Assembly (NCBI RefSeq): GCF_000237925.1
Contig: NC_031497.1
Location: forward strand, 12,942,512-13,006,511
Direction of reading: 5' to 3'
Source: Schistosoma mansoni
Lineage: Eukaryota > Platyhelminthes > Trematoda > Strigeidida > Schistosomatidae
Length of the DNA: 64,000 nucleotides
The translations under genes and the position numbers were made by a program. Every line of letters begins with the position of its first letter. The first letter of the stretch is position 1. The notes below the pieces were generated by a model, which had not been told where the DNA came from, ran no database searches, and saw nothing but the letters and a program-made list of their open reading frames with translations. Positions 9,192-20,259 of the stretch are shown piece by piece.

Positions 9192-12100
9192 TGATAAACG
9201 AGTTAAACCATATAAGAAGCCTTTTCAGTTTTACATCAAGTTCACAGCAGTGTTACATCAAAGAATCGGATTACACCTCCATGGCAGATGTCATCCAGAT
9301 TAAACTGATAAAATTAGACCTTTGTTTCTTTATTTGTCTTGATCCACAATATGTTGATCACACTCTAAAGCCGCATATTATAAGTTATTCATCCCAACCC
9401 GTTTTTGTTTATCTCTACTCTACCTCTGTCATATAAAACATTCTTAATTATACACTTATCTTTCTTAGTATACATATTTTATTATTATTAGTATAAGTTA
9501 CTCCAACGTAACATAGTATCTACGTGACTTTCCCGTCTTTACTACAAATTACAATCTTATAGTGATTTTGTCTTAACCTTTTATATACTAGACACTTAAG
9601 TATTGAAAACAATACGCAGATAATTATGTACTTCGTTCTAAATAACCACATACAGACCCATATCATAAGCTACATTCGATAGAAAATATCTTATTTGAAT
9701 ATATGATTTACTAGTTAGCAAACAAACTGCTTAAAATATTAGATGACAAATGATAGTCCACATTAGCATTATTCACTGTCTTTGCATACTTTACGTGATT
9801 TAACAAAATTGAGATGGCAAAATTAGAAAACCGGGGCTTTACCCATGTTTTTCGGTGCGACGATTGGACGTTAGAGAGTTGGGAAGCCTTAATCCTAATT
9901 CAGTTGTGCATCTAGACTTTGTAATTGTGCGGTCACGAATGGTGTACATATTTACTGTGGTCACAGACTACCACGAGATTGTGTCTCCTGATACTGATCC
10001 ACTGCTTTATGGATCGGATAATCGAATCAAAGCCTCTGGAGTGATCATCTGAAGTAACGCACATATTCTAGATTGAATATTTGATCAGGACTAAACAGAT
10101 GACAACATTACTAGTAATGAACTATGAAGACAACAGAAAGAATTGTTTACTCATCTTTTAGTGATTAAGATATTTTGATGCACTTTTTGACCAAGATTCT
10201 CATATTTTATATTTTTTGTGATCGAATGAATAAACCAACAGTCATGATACCGAAAAGAAAAAAAACTTACAATCATCCAGTGACTTATCAAATAACGATT
10301 TTGGGGATTATGGTAGTAGTAATGATGATGATATTTAATTTGACATATTGTACACTTGAACACACATATTCAATGAAACATTTTATCAGAAGATAAACCA
10401 TTTATGAAAAGCACATTAGCTCTGATGATGAGCATCAACTATTGTTGGTTGTTTCCGTCTATTTTAACAATTTTGTTCAATAATGTAGACATTTTCCCTC
10501 GTAAAGTAATATCGAAAAAAAAACTATTAAAAGTTTGGCATCACTGAAAATAATTAAGGTAGAAATAGATGTCTTTATATGACTCATCGAATTCTAATTC
10601 ACTAATAATCGCTTTAAACATTATTGCAAACAGTCAGATAGTCCATTCATCCATTTGACTATTAGTATTTCAGTCCACAATTGTGACAATGAATGATATA
10701 ATCTTTCCTAAATATGAAAAATTCCAAATGATGGAACAGAAATTATTCTGGTGGTTGAAATAAACAACAGTAGTTCATCTGTAAATAGTTTGCATCATAG
10801 ACTATCTTCAACCAGGTAGGTCGTGAGACCAATACAGTATTGAATGACTGTTTCATCTTCATAAGAGACTTTTCATTAATACACACTGTTGACTGTCCTA
10901 ATGATGCAATCCAACATTTTCAGGCTCAGTGAGGAACGGGTTATTTTTGGACTGTTGAATTAACAGCTAATAGTTCATATTTTTTATTCTACTTAGTTTG
11001 CTACATAGTTGAAATCAGCCCATAATATAAATTGCCTTCCTAAGGTGAACAGTTTTCATAAATCTGTCTTTACAATAGTTTAAACCCATTATCGAACATT
11101 ATTAATCTATCCATTAATGTATAAACCCTTCATTGCCAGTGATAACTAACATTAAAGTGTAATACTATATAATGCTTTTGATCTATTTTATTCAGGGGCA
11201 GTTTTAGGACAAAGTTTAGTATGTAAAAATAACCTTAAAACATAAAGAACGAGATACTTTAGACTATTTTAATTTAAAGAGAGTGACTCCATTAAATGAA
11301 TAATGATAGTTATTAATTTATTATTCTCACTGAAGGTAAAAGTTTCCTGCAATTAATTTAATGGTTAGATTATTGAAAAGAAATTAATTTAGAATTGAAT
11401 CCTTATGATTACCTTCATAGTTAAAGCTGGTGAACTTTTAAGCTTAAAAAGTTGGATCATGACTGTAAAAAGTATACAAAATGTACGGTTTTATATCTTG
11501 ATTGAAGTCAACGATTCACATTTGATGAATCCAACATTTCCACAAGATTAAATACAAGACTGGAATATTTACCACTAGTAATCATTACTTGTATTATCTT
11601 TCAACATTAGTCGTATTTCTTTCTGGATGAAATATATTGTTGATTCACGTTTGTTTAATTAAACAGAGGTGAGTTCTTTAGACAGTCACTGTGAAGGGGA
11701 TCAAATTATAATAAAACTCATGGGAATACAAAGACGTTCATACAGAGAGTCTATGTATATAGAGATCGAGGGACTGATAGATTCGGTTTCGGGTGATAAA
11801 CAACGCGATATTGTTATACAAGAGGTGACATATATAGTTCAATGGCTTACTCAGTAACAATTTAATATTCAAACTAACAGTTGTTGAGTTCGAATCAATT
11901 AAGAGCATTCAGTAAAAAAACACTTTCATCCATAAACATAACTCATTGTCACATATGAAATTTAATCAAAGTAGGTTAAGAATATGAAAAGGAATAAATA
12001 GATTTTTATCAGTACTGAAAAGTATTTTGTTATGACAATACATATCTTTCCCATTAAAATAAAATCTCAAACAGTGTGTTGGTTCGTATAAAATAATTGA

Positions 12101-13080
12101 ACATGAGTGGAAAAGTCACAAGCAGAGTATGACATTCATGAATTAAGTTAAGGTTGAGCAAGAGACATATGTATCTATGGGTGTAAATGTGTTACAATAG
12201 AATTCCATTGGTAAAATAAATGAGTTGTTTGTTAAAAAAAAATACAAATGTTTTTATCAAAACAGTTTGAGTTCTGGTCAAAGTATGCCTTCTTTATACT
12301 GGTCACCTGGAAGAAAATTTTTACTGAGAACAAAATACCATCACTGTTGATGCCTAATGAGTAATGGTGTAATTGCTTCTTTTCTACATTACGAATTTTT
12401 TTGATTTGCTGTAATATTTACTGTTCAAGAGTTTAAATACAATGTGTTAACCTCTTAAAAAGTCAGTAAACTACTGCACGATTATCATGAATAACCGTTA
12501 GGATTCTAAACAATATGCTGTCTATTTCAGAGTGGACACCAGTTGTTGTGACTGAACAAAACGTTGATATAGTTGGATGCAAAAAAGAAAGCAAAAAAAG
12601 CTACAGATGAAGATTCAATATGCGCCAAAGACAAAGCAGAAAATATATCTTAATATACTGAGTTATGTAAATTTAAATTCATTGACATTAATGAATAAAT
12701 AACTAGATGACCGCACACAATTTATGATATTAACAAATTAAACTGTTTCAAGTAATAAATATAACAAAATAGTTATGTTATATACTTACTCCTTCCTAAG
12801 ACCAATTTACTGAGTCAACAAAGTATTCAAGTCAATGCGAAAATAAGGAAGTGAGCTGTAACAAACAACTCTAATTAATTCGTAATACATTCAAAATAAC
12901 TTATTGTATAGTGTTCTTCCCGATTTGTGCTATTTTACACCATCTGGATAACGTCAGAAAATCCTACTACCAATTGTTAATGGAATCCGTGATAGTTTAC
13001 TTACTGACTTATGGGATTTCACTAACAGTTGATGAAATTGAGATTCACAGTAAACATTCATTTTCTCTCTATCATTACAG
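9192..13080. other. intergenic, nothing recognised
   Basis: Long AT-rich stretch with several short frames (for example 9855-10052 and 11669-11857) that show no family motif and no splice context I trust. No gene is called. Confidence 0.4.
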
Positions 13081-13101
13081 TTGAAACACGATCTTTACTG
13101 A

Positions 13102-13104
<3 letters not shown>

Positions 13105-13159
<55 letters not shown>
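13105..13159. repeat. (AT)n microsatellite
   Basis: About 27 uninterrupted AT units. Confidence 0.95.
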
Positions 13160-13162
<3 letters not shown>

Positions 13163-13865
13163 GCCATGTAGATTATGCTTTCTGTAAGCATATAGCTACT
13201 ATTATAGATGGGATTAAATGTTGATCTACTAATTTTTGGACATATTATGACATTTATGTTTTGCGCATATATTTGTTTCATTTTAGTGTGTTATCGTAAT
13301 TTATTAGTACACTAAAATGACTACTAATATTGATATTACCACTACTACTGTTATTGTTGGTACAACCATGCATGTACACACATACCACACACCTTAATTA
13401 TAAGAATAAGAAAAAAAAATTTCTTTGCCATTATATGTGCATACATATTCATATTCGTGTACAAGTGCGTACACTTGTACGCACACAAACACACCCCGTA
13501 CACGTACATAATTTACTCTGTTCAACAAAACTTCACTTATAGGTGAATAAATAGTGAAAGGAAGTAGAAGATGGTTATTATTGCAAAAGACTTTTACATC
13601 AACTGTTCAGCTTTTTACAAGCAGTTAGATGAAACTAGTAAATTTCACTCGTTCCTATTTTCTCTCAAGAAATTTGAACAATAAGAACTATTTTCTTGTG
13701 TTTAATTGATATAAAATCTATAATGATTGTGAAATTTTACAAGCAGATATAATATGAATAACTGGTAATTATGATCTGAATTCATTGGAATTTATTACTA
13801 ATAAGGTCATTTCTAGAAGGGTTAAAAATATACAGTCTAGTAACATTATTCATCTATTTTAACGG

Positions 13866-13936
13866 AAGTAGATGAGTAGGGTTCGATCCTGGAACTCAGT
13901 AAATGTAAGCTTTAATCCATTAGGCTACGAGGCCAC
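13866..13936 (-). repeat. decayed tRNA-like SINE head
   Basis: Minus strand reads GTAGCCTAATGGATTAA as a box A and AGGATCGAACCCT as a T-arm/box B. Stems are too degraded for a tRNA gene, so an old SINE head or tRNA pseudogene is more likely. A similar relic lies near 14560-14640 on the same strand (GGTAGCTTAATGATTA). Confidence 0.35.
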
Positions 13937-15311
13937 ACATGGAGAGCATAACATTCTTATATATTTTAAGAGTGCCCTAACTAAACAGGTTCCACTGAAG
14001 TCTAATACTGATTTTCAGTTTCATTATAAAATCTCCCGAGGTACGACAAATATAAATTTGACAATATTGTAACAAGTTAGTTCACATATGAAAGCCCAAT
14101 CCGCCATTGTTACTTTTAATGAGTATTTAGAAATTACTATCATAAAAAGTTCATAGAGATAAAAAGAATTGTAGAATGTTTTACATCATCTTCAAATGAG
14201 AGAGTCAGTATACACTATTGAAGAGTTCTATGCTAGAATAAAACATCTGGCCAATACTCTCTGATTAACGACACTTGTTTTGTTAAGGCTAGTCTGTTAT
14301 ATACATTATCTTAAAATCAAAATATTAGACTTAAGATGTATTTAAAAACTTGATTGATATATGTCGAATAAATAAGTTTTCTGTTACGCATCAAGTTTGA
14401 TGGGATTGTTTTAAAGTAAGAGAACTAGTGATGAAAATGTTCATTAAATTTTAAAATTGTGGTTTAATTTGAATGATCAAACAATAATAATCATAATTCT
14501 TATTTATCAATTATGGCTTTATGCACTCAGCTCTGAGTTATAGTTCTTTCAAGTACCGATAGTCCAAGGTTTTAAACTACAACTTTTGGGTTGCAAGACA
14601 AGTGATATAATCATTAAGCTACCATTCCGATTGGAAAGATATGAGTACTTAAAATAATTATTGTTTAATCGACATATTGACTATATAATCAAGCAAGGAA
14701 ATAGACATGGTTTTAAAACTAAAAATCTAATATGAAAACAAATTGAATTAAAATCTATCAGCATATCCTGTAACTGACTACATTAGATAGGTTCTCTTTT
14801 GTTTCCTTATAACTAAGTTTATGACAGATTATCTGTGTACAAGTTTAATTTGTATTCTATTGAACATTGTAATCCAGTAACTTATGGTTGGTATGCTAAT
14901 TATTGAAAAGTGGATATTTTCATTTAAATACTGAATTCACTAAAATACTGTGTTGTTGTGCAGTTTTATAGTAATTCTGAACGTAGACTTATTACTTTCA
15001 TTTTCATTTTAGTCTGAAAGCACAACCAGTTCATGATGAATATAGTATTCTGTACAACTAAAACGTCCCTTAAACTCATCACATGACTATCGAAAAATGT
15101 GCTCTATTCGAGATACAGAGTAAACATTAAAAATAACTGGTATATTAATAAATATATTTATTTTAATAATTAGAATAATTTGATAATGAAAAATGAAAGT
15201 TTACATACGCAATCATAACAGTGATAATCATCAATTTACATTGATTCAATAATCTTTGTAGATTGACGAGTTATTGAATAAAAAACTGTTTCAACGTTTT
15301 TTATGTTTTTA

Positions 15312-15479
15312 ATGGAGTTTTGTTCTCTGAGCTGGATGGTTTGGTTGTGGAGCTTTCATCTTTCTTCTGGACGACATCATCAACACAACGTCTACCTGAA
15401 GTTTATGTTAATGATGTCGTTCAGAACAAAGATGAAAGCTCCACAACCAAACCATCCAGCTCAGAGAACAAAACTCCAT
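15312..15479. repeat. 69-bp near-perfect inverted repeat (hairpin)
   Basis: Left arm 15312-15380 and right arm 15411-15479 are reverse complements with two mismatches, separated by 30 bases. The arm and the flank to about 15515 match a single-arm copy at 47255-47320 (GAAGATTTGTAGCTCAGGTG), so the palindrome arose within a dispersed repeat family. Short frames across it are artefacts. Confidence 0.85.
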
Positions 15480-15519
15480 CGAAATCACTCACCTGAGCTA
15501 CAAATCTTCCCCACCATTT

Positions 15520-17460
15520 ATTTTATGTCGAACAATTATTCATATTTAATATGAAATTAAAATATCGTTGATGATATACTCTCAATAACCTAATTGAAAT
15601 CTTGGTTTATTTTGTAAATATGTCAATTAATTAAACATCAATTACGTGAGAATCGATCAATTAGTAAGCATGTACACTGACTATCTAATACGACCTTAAA
15701 GGCCATTGTTTATTCGCTATATTTCTAGTAGTTATCTCTTGATAATGGAACATTTATTTTAATATTTAAAAATAACATTCGATAACTGTTTAAACAAAAA
15801 CTCTATATAAAATGTATTTAAAGTGATGTGAGATTCGTTTGAGAGTGGAAGGTAAAATAAAATTTGAATACGTGGAATTATGTGGACGATAATTCCATAG
15901 GTAGTGCAAAAACAGGATAAGCTAAATAACCACTTATGAGTTGATGCATGCTAATGTCGTTGATGTCCAATATATGACTTGGAATATTCGCAATATGTGG
16001 TCACAATGGTATTCGAATGATTATCCTATGGTTATCGTCCACTATTCACAATCTTTAACAGTAATATTTCAGCAATGTAGCTTAAAACGTCTTAAATTCA
16101 TTTTAAGAGGTATAATTGAGGTGAATTGTTGACCGAGAACTGATTTTTTCTCCATGGAATTCCGCGTTTTTAATTAAAAGTGATCACAAAAGTTTTATTT
16201 TTGTGAAAAATGTTAATCACACTTGTCTTCTGCGATGCCTTCAACTTATTCATTTCTGTTTATACTGAATGGTCCTACTTTAAGAGATTTTGTGCATATA
16301 TGTATTTTTTGATTTCTGGTTCAACACATTTGAATTTAAGATGGGAGGATTCTGTTCATCTTGTCTTTTCTTTAAATAAATTCTATAAATTGTTTTGTTC
16401 AAACCACTTACATCATGTTCTATGATATTCTGAATAAAGATGCATTACACAATATAATAAATCCATCGAAGCTAGAAATATGCATTAGTGAACAATAACT
16501 TGACAGTTTAAATGTAATGCGCTGGTTTCTAGGCTTGAAGGTTCTGAGTTCAACCAGGCGAAGAGTTATATTCTCCGATAAAATTTCCCATATTATCAGG
16601 AAATACTTTTTTGGTTTTCACTAACTGTTTGACTGAAGTCAATTTATGAAATGATTTATGCTAGAGAATGGTCTTAAAACTAGAGGATTTCAAGGAACTA
16701 CTTAACAGTTCCTATGTCGATTGGTATAAAATATTTATGTTCATTACTAAATCAGTTTTTTATATAAACTTCGTTTACCGCATACGATCAAAGATATTAT
16801 CAGTCTAATATTTGGGTAATCACAAATGAATTATTCGACCACAAAAAAGAGTAGCAGTGTTTTGTTATCTAGATCCCAGTACTGAACCTGAAGTGGCTAT
16901 TAATGAACCATCCAGCAATAGACTAATAGGACATAATTTAAAAATAACTTGTCAAAGTGACACAATAGTTTTCTTGTTTTTAGGTATAAACTTATGATAA
17001 TAAGCATAACATAGTCCATGTGCAGATAAAATGTACATCAAATATGCTCACATATACATATATAACTATATGCATGCATTTATCTGTACTCGCATTCATG
17101 TGTACTTATGTACATATATATGTATAATGTTCTATACCACATAAATAACAATAAAATGATTATCGGTTATTTGATTGAATGGTCTATAAACAAGCTATTT
17201 CAGTGTCCTCATTTATCTAACATGATTATTGAATACCATTTTGCTGTTTATCATCAATTGTTGTAAGGAATCATAATAATTATAATAACATACTGAAATA
17301 ATTATTTGATTGACATTAGTTAGGAAGATCAACTTAAAATCTAAGCTACAAAAATTAAAGTATTGATGATTAAATCTGTTATTTATCAATTTCTACATCA
17401 TTTAAATGATAAGCTTTGGTGTGACTGTTAAAAAGGAAGACTTTCACATGATAAATGAGG
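15520..17460. other. intergenic, nothing recognised
   Basis: AT-rich. A weak tRNA-like stretch occurs near 16510-16560 (GGTTCTGAGTTCAACCAG). No gene supported. Confidence 0.4.
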
Positions 17461-17461
17461 C

Positions 17462-17770
17462 GTAAGTGTATTCATTACCAGATTCCAGTAGAGGAAGAAA
17501 TAAGGAAGAAGCACTGGAAGTGGATAGGACACACATTGAGGAAATCACCAAACTGCATCACAAGATAAGCCCTCATTTGGAATCCTGGAGGCCAGAGGAA
17601 AAGAGGAAGACCAAAGAACACATTACGCTGAGAAATGGAGACAGACATGAGAAGAATGAACAAAAATTGGATAGAACTAGAAAGGAAGGTCCAGGACAGA
17701 GTAGGTTGGAGAATGCTGGTCGGCGGCCTATGCTCCATTGGGAGTAACAGGAGTAAGTAAGTGTATTCAT
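17462..17770 (+). mobile_element. RTE-clade LINE, 5'-truncated, with 14-bp target duplication
   Basis: Plus-strand 3' remnant of the same RTE family as 4300-5521: [80 protein letters not shown], then GTAAG-type tail. Two in-frame stops are present. GTAAGTGTATTCAT occurs at 17462-17475 and again at 17757-17770, giving a target duplication of 10 to 14 bp (the first four bases could be tail). The insertion is therefore about 281 bp. Confidence 0.88.
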
Positions 17771-18539
17771 CAATAGTGTTTTATGAAAATAAAAGATTTT
17801 CTTACTACTTGTAGTTTTTCATGATTTATCTTAAATATTTCAAATTATACAGATTGTTAAATTAGTTAATACATTTAAACAAATTCACTGTAGTAGTTAA
17901 CAATCTTTTCACGAAAAATTTGATTAACATAATTATAGTTTTTGAACTATTCAATTTATTCACTATTATGTTGTTTTAATTGTACACACATGTATGAATA
18001 AATAAAATACAGGATGAATAATTCATTGTCTAGGCTTTCATATTCTATTTTTAAAAAAATCGATACTTTTAGTAAATAAAACATAATAAAGAATTAATTT
18101 AATTTTAAACAAACGTACTTTGAAACCATTTAAAAAAAACCCACAAATGGATTGGTTTCATATTTAATCACATAGGGGGGGGGGGCTATTAGAGAGTAAT
18201 GGACTAATTATCTGTTTTTCACATGAAATATTTTACAAGTTTAGTTGTAAAAACGATACAAAACTTGACGTATGCTTTATTAAGAAAGTAGTTGAAATAA
18301 ATCAGAGTAGAATATTTTAGAAAATTGTCAGGTAACAGGCATTTTTTTTAGAAATAAAAAGTCAGTTTTGAGGAATTCACGCAAATGTATCTATGTTGTC
18401 GGAGTGATTTTATACTACATACCTTTTATGTTTACGATAATATCAATTATTTAAACTAGTATATAAGAATTTTTGTCTAAATTAGAGCGAATAGTTTCAT
18501 ACTATTTGAGCGCCGAGTTGATGTAAGACATCAAATAAT

Positions 18540-19006
18540 AATAATATATTTGTAAAATCTCAGCGAATGAATTTGAAGTAAATCCAATGTTTCACCTGGC
18601 AATCTGGTCCAAGCTTTTTCGAGGAATTATACTCAAACATCAAAATTATCGAATATAAATAGGTACATGGTTCTTCGTTTCATTGTACACTGAATAGGTC
18701 ATCCAATATATTGTGAATGAAATTTCTCCTCTCACCACTTTCGTTTATATACAATAAGTTATATTAATACTTATCATTTCACATCACAAATCTCTTACAC
18801 ACTAATACATATAACTAGTCTAGGCATTATTAACGTTGATTGGATGACCTATTCAGTGTACAATGAAACGAAGAACCATGTACCTATTTATATTCGATAA
18901 TTTTGATGTTTGAGTATAATTCCTTGAAAAAGCTTGGACCAGATTGCCAGGCGAAACATTAGATTTACTTCAAATTCATTCGCTGAGATTTTACAAATAT
19001 ATTATT
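18540..19006. repeat. 168-bp near-perfect palindrome
   Basis: Left arm 18540-18707 and right arm 18839-19006 are inverted copies with about three differences, around a 131-base spacer. The arms have no readable frame. The equal arm length and low divergence suggest a recent foldback element, inverted terminal repeats of a lost element (Penelope-like elements are known to form inverted repeats), or an inverted duplication. Confidence 0.9.
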
Positions 19007-19214
19007 CCTACTTAATGTATTTAAACTAGTATTCTCGAAAAGTTCAAATATTTTGTGGTCATGAAATTTTTTAGTCATAGGTAATGATATTGAAAGCTGC
19101 ATAAATCAGACTACGTGAATACGAAATATTCAACTTTTTTCTTTTCAAGTTAACCTCCTTTAATTACTTATAGTCACACGCACATGCAGTATAATAGAAA
19201 AACAAATACATTAT

Positions 19215-19376
19215 ACATATGTGCACTGCTGAGGAGTCCCATACTAGGACGAAATGACCGTCCAGTGCTTCTAGGTTTCCAGTGATGGTTTAGCTTAGAT
19301 CAACTCGTGAATTTAATTGTGAAAATACTACAATCTCTGCAAATCCCCATACTATATATATATATATATATATATC
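19215..19376 (+). repeat. hammerhead SINE, truncated at the ribozyme
   Basis: Begins at the ribozyme and continues through the tail to the CCCCATACTA end, followed by an (AT)n run at about 19348-19374. The tRNA-like head is missing. Confidence 0.8.
19223..19268 (+). ncRNA. hammerhead ribozyme, intact core
   Basis: Stem I GCACTG (19223-19228) pairs perfectly with CAGTGC (19263-19268). The core is CTGAGGA (19229-19235), stem II is GTCC/GGAC, then GAAA, a minimal two-pair stem III and the GTC triplet (19260-19262). Every conserved core base is present. This is a type I hammerhead with a very short stem III, the form known from Sm-alpha and Penelope-like elements. Cleavage is expected after 19262. 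It is the best candidate in the window for an active ribozyme. Confidence 0.8.
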
Positions 19377-19950
19377 TTATTAACAGTAAATATATGTAGA
19401 CGATTATATAAATTTTCCATACATTTTATTCCATAGAAATTCCAATACATCACTCCATTATAAATACAACCAATATCATAAAAAATCTTGACTGAAATGA
19501 ATGTATAAAAACGCTAAGTACATCAAAAAGAGGAAAGATTATAAAGCATATACTGAAGATGTATTAATTTATTGTAAAGTTCATTTCATGGCATTTATAC
19601 AGTTTATTATGTAAAATTTTAAATGTATCATCACTTTTTTATTGATTTAATATTTAGATGTAATTGAAGTTTCGTTCTAAGAAATAATATTCTTTGAAAT
19701 ACACTAATCTTCATGTAAGACTTATTTGAATAGGATCAAATGGATACTTTGCAATTCTATAGGGAATTATCATTAAATATCAAATAATAATGATAATAAA
19801 CTAAACGATTTTAACTCTATTTCTTAGTGTCTGAATTCATGAAAGAAAGATAATTTTTATTGACCATATATCTCAGTGAATTTTTTATTACATAACACAT
19901 AAACAGAAATTATCCAAACAAATAATTTCCAATCAAAATAAACATAACAT

Positions 19951-20245
19951 TAATTAATACCAGAAGGGGTTTCGTGGAGATTTTAGTAGTTGAGATCATG
20001 AGTCGATTGAGGCTCAATTTTGTGTATCGGTTGAAGTTAGACATTAACACCGTCGGAGGCCAGCTCAGTGGTCTAGTGGTTAAGTCCTCGCGCGCGAGAC
20101 TGATACGTCCTGGGTTCGAATCTTGCGAGGCGGGATCGTGGATGCGCACTGCTAAGGAGTCCCATATTAGGAAGAAACGGCCGTCCAGTGCTTCCAGGTT
20201 TTCCATGGTGGTCTAGCTTCAATTGACTCATGATTTCAACTATTG
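19951..20245 (+). repeat. foldback hammerhead SINE, second example
   Basis: The left end (19951-20013) is the family tail in inverted orientation (AGAAGGGGTTTCGTGGAG, then GTTGAGATCATGAGTCGATT). It joins the SINE body at GGCTCAATTT, a sequence close to the normal body, and then runs through the tRNA-like head (box B GGTTCGAATCT) and ribozyme to the sense tail (20216-20241). The ribozyme reads CTAAGGA with GTCC/GGAA in stem II, so the conserved G5 is lost and it is probably inactive. Confidence 0.8.
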
Positions 20246-20259
20246 AAATAAAATTAATT

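Noticed and set aside
9028-9436. Two plus-strand frames of about 90-112 codons
   Set aside because: Their starts lie in the inverted ribozyme-tail insertion and the rest shows no motif.
11669-11857. 62-codon frame with regular codon look
   Set aside because: No family motif, no splice partner, no start context; cannot be supported as a gene.
15303-15554. 83-codon frame
   Set aside because: Crosses both arms of a palindrome derived from a dispersed repeat.
17466-17747. 93-codon plus-strand frame
   Set aside because: It is a shadow frame of the RTE C-terminus, which reads in another frame with the family motifs.
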